Source of the DNA: RCIO01 sp964629765
GTDB lineage: Bacteria > Pseudomonadota > Alphaproteobacteria > Rhizobiales > Rhizobiaceae
Direction: 5' to 3'
DNA length: 8,774 nucleotides
Assembly (NCBI GenBank): GCA_964629765.1
Contig: CAZVTK010000178.1
Coordinates: 1-8,774 of the forward strand
The notes under the pieces are model-generated. The model made no database searches and was not told where the DNA came from. It was given only the letters and a program-made list of their open reading frames with translations. The translations under genes were made by a program, and so were the position numbers. This document shows, piece after piece, positions 6,103-8,774 of this stretch. The first letter of the stretch is position 1. Every line of letters begins with the position of its first letter.

Positions 6103-6126
6103 GGCGGGACACGAAGGAGAAACGCG

Positions 6127-7140
6127 ATGGGCCTGCTGGTCGACGGCGTCTGGCACGACAGATGGTACGACACGAAGAATTCCGGCGGCAAGTTCGAGCG
6201 CCAGATATCGCGCTTCCGCGACTGGGTGACCGCCGACGGCAAGCCCGGACCGAACTCGATTCAAAGCTCGGGGCGCGGCTTCAGGGCCGAGTCCGGCCGC
6301 TACCATCTCTACGTATCCCTCGCCTGCCCGTGGGCGCACCGCACGCTGATCTTCCGCAAGCTGAAGAGACTGGAGGACATCGTCTCCGTCTCCGTCGTCC
6401 ATCACTATATGGGCGAGAATGGCTGGACCTTCCGGACCGAGGACGGCGCCACGGGCGACACGCTGTTCGGCCTCGATTTCCTGCATCAGGTCTACACGAA
6501 GGCCGACCCCGCCTATACCGGCCGCGTCACCGTGCCGGTGCTGTGGGACAAGCGCGAGGGCACGATCGTCAACAACGAATCGTCCGAGATCATCAGGATG
6601 TTCAACTCGGCCTTCGACGCCCCGGAAAATGGCGGCGGCGACGCCTCGCTCGACTTCTACCCTGAGGCGCTGCGCGGCGAGATCGACGCGCTCAACGAGC
6701 GCATCTATCCGAGCGTCAATAACGGCGTCTACCGCGCCGGCTTCGCCACGACCCAGGCCGCCTATGAGGAAGCTTTCCGCGAGCTCTTTTCCACGCTCGA
6801 CTGGCTGGAGGAGCGCCTCTCGCGCCAGCGCTACCTCGCCGGCGACCGGCTGACCGAGGCCGACTGGCGGCTGTTCACCACGCTCATCCGTTTCGACGCC
6901 GTCTATGTCGGGCACTTCAAGTGCAATCTGCGCCGGATCGACGACTATCCGAACCTGTCGAACTATCTGCGCGAGCTGTACCAGGTGCCGGGCGTGGCCG
7001 AAACGGTGAACATGCTGCACATCAAGGCGCACTACTACGCCAGCCACGCGACGGTGAACCCGACCGGCATCGTCCCGCTCGGACCCGTGCTCGACTTTTC
7101 GCGCCCGCACGACCGCGACAGGCTCAAGCGGGCGGCCTGA
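6127..7140 (+). CDS. Glutathionyl-hydroquinone reductase (Xi-class glutathione transferase, YqjG/ECM4-like)
   Basis: The 337-residue cytosolic enzyme reduces glutathionyl-hydroquinones to hydroquinone using glutathione, by family. The thioredoxin-like N-terminal half carries LYVSLACPWAHRTLIFRKLK (61-80). The CPWA motif with Cys67 is the catalytic site of Xi-class GSTs, equivalent to the cysteine near position 63 in E. coli YqjG. VTVPVLWDK and IVNNESSEIIRMFN form the cis-proline and glutathione gamma-Glu binding part. The helical C-terminal half includes LAGDRLTEADWRLFTTLIRFD and YVGHFKCNLRRIDDYPNLS, both typical of the class. Length matches YqjG (about 330). GAAGGAGA precedes the ATG by 6 bases. 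It converges on the Nudix gene with 2 bp between stops. A role in quinone or chlorinated-aromatic detoxification is expected from the family. Confidence 0.95.
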   Translation: MGLLVDGVWHDRWYDTKNSGGKFERQISRFRDWVTADGKPGPNSIQSSGRGFRAESGRYHLYVSLACPWAHRTLIFRKLKRLEDIVSVSVVHHYMGENGWTFRTEDGATGDTLFGLDFLHQVYTKADPAYTGRVTVPVLWDKREGTIVNNESSEIIRMFNSAFDAPENGGGDASLDFYPEALRGEIDALNERIYPSVNNGVYRAGFATTQAAYEEAFRELFSTLDWLEERLSRQRYLAGDRLTEADWRLFTTLIRFDAVYVGHFKCNLRRIDDYPNLSNYLRELYQVPGVAETVNMLHIKAHYYASHATVNPTGIVPLGPVLDFSRPHDRDRLKRAA

Positions 7141-7142
7141 GC

Positions 7143-7643
7143 TTACCAATAGGGCGAGGCCGGCACCCCCTCGAACAGCTCGGCCAGCCGGCGCCGCGTG
7201 GCCGGCGTCGTGCCCTCCGGCAGCGCGTCGAGCGGGAAGAAGCCGGCCTCGGCGATTTCCCGGTCGGGCAGTTTCGGCGCCGTCTGCGCGAAGGCGGTGA
7301 CGAGATAGAAGGCGACATGGTCGCGGGCGCTCGCCCGCCGGTTGAAGTGCAGCGAGACGAGCTTCGGTTCGGCCGCCATCGCCAGATTCCCCTCCTCCTC
7401 CAGCTCGCGCGCCAGCGCCAGCAGCGCCGTCTCGCCGCGCTCGACCCCGCCGCCGGGAAACTGCCAGCCCGGCACATAGGTATGGCGGATGAGGAAGACG
7501 CTGCGCGCCGCCTCGTCATGGATGCAGGCGCGCACGCCGAACGTCATCGGCCGGCGCAGCAGGAAATAGAGATGGAACAGCCGCCCGCGCAGCCCCGGCC
7601 AGCCGGTCTGGCGAAAGCGGGCCTCGTCTGGAGAGTCAGTCAA
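7143..7643 (-). CDS. Nudix hydrolase, TTG start
   Basis: The 166-residue protein hydrolyses a nucleoside diphosphate linked to another moiety, by family. The Nudix box G-x5-E-x7-REU-x-EE-x-GU is seen as GGVERGETALLALARELEEE (65-84) plus GNL (85-87). All acidic ligands are present (Glu80, Glu83, Glu84), but the conserved penultimate Gly is Asn86. The preceding HTYVPGWQFPGGG (54-66) is the usual substrate-side strand. The N terminus (LRGRLFHLYFLLRRPMTFGV) has a basic, partly hydrophobic helix. The TTG at 7643 is the only usable start: the frame upstream meets a stop within 14 codons with no ATG, GTG or TTG, and GGAG lies 8 bases before it. The next ATG is at Met33, inside the domain edge. It is convergent with the reductase and divergent from the phosphoesterase. 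The substrate is unknown. Confidence 0.9.
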   Translation of the reverse strand: MTDSPDEARFRQTGWPGLRGRLFHLYFLLRRPMTFGVRACIHDEAARSVFLIRHTYVPGWQFPGGGVERGETALLALARELEEEGNLAMAAEPKLVSLHFNRRASARDHVAFYLVTAFAQTAPKLPDREIAEAGFFPLDALPEGTTPATRRRLAELFEGVPASPYW

Positions 7644-7729
7644 GCAGGCGCTCCGCTTCGGGTCGAATGATCCATCAAAAGCTCACCACAGCTTTGCCAG
7701 CCTGCACCGCCTGCCCTAAGAACGGGTCC

Positions 7730-8656
7730 ATGTTCCGCCTTGCCCACCTTTCGGACATCCATCTCGGCCCGCTGCCGGAGGTATCCTATCGGGAGCTCGT
7801 CTCCAAGCGCATCACCGGCTACATCAACTGGCGCCGCAACCGCCGCCACACGCTGGCCGAGGACATCATCGCCCGCATCGTCGGCGACCTGCGCACCTAC
7901 GAGCCTGACCACGTCGCCGTGACGGGCGACCTCGTCAACCTCGCGCTCGACCGCGAGATCGAGCTGGCGACGGCCTGGCTGGAGGTGCTGGGCGACGGCG
8001 GCCGCGTCACCGTCGTGCCCGGCAACCACGACGCCTACGTGCCCGGCGCGCTCGACCGCGTGTGCACCGCATGGGCCCCCTACATGCGCGCCGACGGCGA
8101 CAACCAGCCGGTGACGCGCCGCGACTTTCCGTTCATGCGCATCCGCGGGCCGGTCGCGATCATCGCCCTGTCGTCGGCGCGCGCCAGCGCACCCTTCATG
8201 GCCAGCGGCTTCTTCCCCGAGGAGCAGGACCGCAGGGCAAGGCGCCTGCTCGACGAGGCGCACCGGCGCGGGCTGTTCCGCGTGCTGCTGATCCACCACC
8301 CGCCGGTGCGCGGCGCCACCGCCGCCCACAAGCGGCTGTTCGGCATCCGCCGGTTTCAGGCGATGGTGGCCGGGCACGGCGCCGAGCTCGTGCTGCACGG
8401 CCACACGCATCTGCCGACCACGCACTGGATTTCCGGCCCCGGAACCCGCGTGCCGGTGGTCGGCGTCGCCGCCGCCGGCCAGGCGCACGGCTCGGCCAGG
8501 CCGGCGGCGCAGTACAATCTCTTCGACGTGACGGGCGGGCCCGGCCGCTGGCACGTCAACCTGACCCGGCGCGGCATCGTCTCCACCGACGGCGAGATGG
8601 CCGACATCTGGTCCGGCCCGCTGGTTCCGGGCGCCGGGCCGAACTGGATCGGCTGA
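7730..8656 (+). CDS. Calcineurin-like metallophosphoesterase
   Basis: The protein has 308 residues from the preferred start. All metal-binding blocks are present in order: LSDIHLG (Asp9, His11), VTGDLVN (Asp67), PGNHD (Asn99, His100, Asp101), LLIHHPP (His189) and LHGHTH (His225, His227). This is the di-metal phosphodiesterase core seen in class III cyclic-nucleotide phosphodiesterases (CpdA-like) and related enzymes; the substrate here is undetermined. Between the first two blocks a basic stretch (KRITGYINWRRNRRHTLAED) could contact a membrane or nucleic acid. The frame is also open from an ATG at 7667, giving 21 extra residues without conservation, so the MFRLAHLSDIH start is preferred although its ribosome site is weak. 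It is divergent from the Nudix gene. A hairpin and a repeat element follow. Confidence 0.92.
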   Translation: MFRLAHLSDIHLGPLPEVSYRELVSKRITGYINWRRNRRHTLAEDIIARIVGDLRTYEPDHVAVTGDLVNLALDREIELATAWLEVLGDGGRVTVVPGNHDAYVPGALDRVCTAWAPYMRADGDNQPVTRRDFPFMRIRGPVAIIALSSARASAPFMASGFFPEEQDRRARRLLDEAHRRGLFRVLLIHHPPVRGATAAHKRLFGIRRFQAMVAGHGAELVLHGHTHLPTTHWISGPGTRVPVVGVAAAGQAHGSARPAAQYNLFDVTGGPGRWHVNLTRRGIVSTDGEMADIWSGPLVPGAGPNWIG

Positions 8657-8669
8657 CGCCGCCCGCGAA

Positions 8670-8689
8670 GTGACGGTCGCGGCCGTCAC
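8670..8689. terminator. Hairpin after the metallophosphoesterase gene, possible terminator
   Basis: gtgacgg (8670-8676) pairs perfectly with ccgtcac (8683-8689) around a 6-base loop, starting 14 bases after the stop codon. There is no T-run after it, so intrinsic termination is uncertain; it may act as a 3'-end stabiliser or belong to the neighbouring repeat. Confidence 0.4.
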
Positions 8690-8691
8690 AC

Positions 8692-8774
8692 ACCCCTCAT
8701 CCGACCGCGCTTCGCGCGGCCACCTTCTCCCACAAGGGGAGAAGGAAGAGGCGCCCTCCCTTCTCCCCTTGTGG
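8692..8774. repeat. RIME-like palindromic intergenic repeat, continuing past the right edge
   Basis: The segment begins acccctcatccg and contains hairpin one, ccgcgc-ttc-gcgcgg (8705-8719). Hairpin two is ccttctccc (8723-8731) paired with gggagaagg (8737-8745). After 13 bases an inverted 16-base copy of 8730-8745 appears at 8759-8774 and is cut by the window end. The ctcatccg lead and ccttctccc/gggagaagg arms match my memory of rhizobial intergenic mosaic elements (RIME-like). Such elements are non-coding, multicopy and sit between genes. The structure is certain; the family name is from memory. Confidence 0.75.

Larger units (their letters stand above)
5866..6126. other. Intergenic region between divergent acetyltransferase and hydroquinone reductase genes
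   Basis: These 261 bases are the longest non-coding stretch in the window. They hold two palindromes near the acetyltransferase end and an imperfect hairpin at 6042-6069: CCGGGG paired with CCCCGG, a two-base bulge, then TGA paired with TCA, and an 8-base loop. A promoter candidate for the right-hand gene follows. Open frames crossing the region have no family resemblance and no ribosome sites, so I call no gene here. The hairpin lacks a U-tract and is unlikely to be a terminator. Confidence 0.6.

Noticed and set aside
6004..7149. A 381-codon minus-strand frame antisense to the hydroquinone reductase gene
   Set aside because: It resembles no known family and mirrors the codon structure of the strongly supported Xi-class GST gene.
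7644..7714. Inverted repeat gcaggcg (7644-7650) and cgcctgc (7708-7714) between the Nudix and phosphoesterase genes
   Set aside because: Seven-base arms 57 bp apart in GC-rich DNA are easily expected by chance, and no promoter elements support an operator.
8692..8774. Right-edge repeats as a CRISPR array or insertion-sequence end
   Set aside because: There are no regularly spaced direct repeats with unique spacers and no transposase; the arms are inverted, as in intergenic palindromic elements.

Overview
The window is GC-rich, gene-dense DNA with strong G/C third-position bias. Its protein families fit an alphaproteobacterium of the Rhizobiales. The right edge carries a hairpin repeat resembling the RIME-type intergenic elements of rhizobia, which points to a Mesorhizobium/Phyllobacteriaceae-like genome. 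That assignment is inferred from recalled patterns, not from a search. It reads as ordinary chromosomal housekeeping and stress-metabolism DNA. I see no transposase, integrase, tRNA, rRNA, CRISPR array, phage gene or recognisable defence system.

Left part (1-2168): the 3' end of a CorC/HlyC-type membrane protein gene (+) ends at a bidirectional terminator. It converges there with an NAD(P)H-dependent FMN reductase gene (-). The reductase is divergent from an HxlR-family regulator gene (+), and the 133-bp gap between them holds a promoter candidate and a perfect 6-5-6 palindrome. This looks like a local redox- or electrophile-responsive switch.

Middle (2173-3592, minus strand): a three-gene unit reads YciA-like acyl-CoA thioesterase, then an ECF-like sigma factor (start and stop overlap as ATGA), then a small VOC-fold protein. 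The sigma factor has a roughly 60-residue C-terminal tail and no anti-sigma partner is visible. The VOC protein lacks the usual metal-ligand positions.

Right part (3708-8656): the genes alternate strand one by one. They are a GMC-family FAD alcohol dehydrogenase resembling AlkJ (+), a YhbS-like GNAT acetyltransferase (-), a glutathionyl-hydroquinone reductase (+), a Nudix hydrolase with a TTG start (-) and a calcineurin-like metallophosphoesterase (+). Convergent partners are separated by only 2-13 bp. The last 120 bases hold a hairpin and the palindromic repeat element, which runs off the right edge.

Functionally, several genes deal with redox-active or electrophilic small molecules: the FMN/quinone reductase with its regulator, the hydroquinone reductase, the VOC protein, the GMC dehydrogenase and the Nudix hydrolase. 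They are not one operon, so any shared pathway is inference. I found no convincing undescribed system. The most interesting items are the sigma-factor operon and the HxlR switch.
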